Below, piece after piece: positions 63,458-64,000 of a stretch of DNA of 64,000 nucleotides (positions within the stretch are counted from its first letter, which is position 1; each line of letters opens with the position of its first letter). The notes under the pieces are model-generated. The model saw only the letters and a list, made by a program, of their open reading frames with translations. It did no database searches and was not told the origin of the DNA. The stretch comes from Longitalea arenae (GTDB lineage: Bacteria; Bacteroidota; Bacteroidia; Chitinophagales; Chitinophagaceae), in NCBI RefSeq assembly GCF_016924755.1, contig NZ_JAFFJX010000012.1, positions 1-64,000 of the forward strand, given 5' to 3'. The position numbers were made by a program, and so were the translations under genes.

Positions 63458-63489
63458 TTCATTAGCCCATTAGCCAATTAGCACATTGC
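63458..63489. repeat. 8-bp word array touching the RT stop codon
   Basis: Words TTCATTAG, CCCATTAG, CCAATTAG, CACATTGC in exact 8-base steps. The array begins 5 bases after the stop of the glycosylase gene and ends at the base before the stop codon (63490-63492, minus strand) of the reverse transcriptase. First and last words are shared with the array at 62038-62077. Confidence 0.75.
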
Positions 63490-64000
63490 CTATACCACGT
63501 TCCACCAGGGTTTATCGTTATCCTCTTTCTTAGGCGTGCCGTTATTATTTTGAACCGGTGGTGTTTGTTGTTTACTTTTTGCATTGGTAGTTACTGCAAC
63601 CGGATATGGCAGGCGGTTCGTTTGCAACAGGCTCAGGATTTGCTGCTGAAAGGCGGCGCCCTGTGCCGGTTTTACCATCTTTACAAAATTGGCATAACCG
63701 GTTACCGCACTCGCCAGGTTGCCCTGGCCCCACTTAAGGGTATCGGCTTCTTTGGTTTTTAACTGGTGCAGCACGGCGCGGAACTGCCGCAGCTTCTTAC
63801 GCGGGATACCGGCTTTTTCATTGACAACAATGCCCGTTACTTCCTGGCAGGCTCCCTTTCGCATAATACGGATCTTTTCGGGATGCACCGTAAAGCCTTC
63901 ATCGGCCAGTATTTTTTTAATGCGCCACACCAATTGCTGCGCATTGGTAGCGGGGTTATTAAAGGAGAAGGTGATATCATCGGCATACCGGGTGAAACTG
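63490..64000 (-). CDS. Retron-type reverse transcriptase, C-terminal part (cut by the window edge)
   Basis: The frame is open to the right edge: translating past the nominal TTG at 63933 gives SFTRYADDITFSF just before it, the catalytic YADD box of reverse transcriptases in the form usual for retron RTs. Downstream come a KKILADEGFTVHPEKIRIMR thumb-like segment and CQEVTGIVVNEK, matching the VTG signature of retron RTs, then KKLRQFRAVLHQL. The C-terminus (about 70 residues) is a low-complexity linker ending DNDKPWWNVV. About 170 residues are visible, so roughly half the protein, its ncRNA and any effector gene lie beyond 64000. A group II intron maturase or other RT class is less likely. Confidence 0.85.
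   Translation of the reverse strand, partial: SFTRYADDITFSFNNPATNAQQLVWRIKKILADEGFTVHPEKIRIMRKGACQEVTGIVVNEKAGIPRKKLRQFRAVLHQLKTKEADTLKWGQGNLASAVTGYANFVKMVKPAQGAAFQQQILSLLQTNRLPYPVAVTTNAKSKQQTPPVQNNNGTPKKEDNDKPWWNVV

Overview
The window looks like chromosome of a Bacteroidota member, most likely family Chitinophagaceae (Niastella/Chitinophaga-like). The support is a FecI/FecR-type sigma/anti-sigma pair next to SusC/SusD, several PorT-like outer-membrane barrels, PaaZ, a GH144-type glucanase, DUF4834, a long Bacteroidota-type PurF, and many promoters of the Bacteroidota form TTG-N(19-24)-TAnnTTTG. GC content is moderate and most of the region is ordinary core genome.

Layout. 0-4 kb: end of an ISAon1-like insertion sequence, tRNA-Asn, a Rieske protein with hflX, an outer-membrane barrel and a CAU tRNA. 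4-17.4 kb: a polysaccharide-utilisation locus (ECF sigma, FecR, SusC with an STN signalling domain, SusD, GH144, GH43-discoidin, GH3, HAD phosphatase), which I read as a beta-1,2-glucan system. 17.4-25 kb: DUF4834, then rimP-nusA-infB and a SurA-type foldase. 25-34 kb: a 1428-residue multi-PAS histidine kinase with its NarL-type regulator, purF, a second near-identical NarL regulator and SixA. 34-48 kb: glycosyltransferase, a 45-residue lipoprotein, aminotransferase, thioredoxin-like and parvulin envelope proteins, a GT-C-like membrane protein, metF, lptB, a GH3-type acyl-adenylating enzyme and fabG. 48-60 kb: enoyl-CoA hydratase/paaZ, a 0.6-kb non-coding stretch with four related repeats, HtrA-like protease, adk, msrB, rlmD, two rhomboids and an EEP-family phosphatase/nuclease. 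60-64 kb: cysS, mnmD-like methyltransferase, an AlkA-like glycosylase and, cut by the right edge, a reverse transcriptase with YADD and VTG motifs of retron type.

Two things stand out. (1) At least nine intergenic spaces carry degenerate tandem arrays of very short words (mostly 7 bp, also 8, 9 and 11 bp). Most abut or overlap a stop codon, several form inverted pairs, and the same word recurs at distant loci. (2) The right edge is the 3' part of a retron-like RT gene whose putative ncRNA and partner lie outside the window.

All family assignments come from reading motifs; no database search was run. Start codons were moved from the longest frame where motif, signal peptide or promoter position argued for it.
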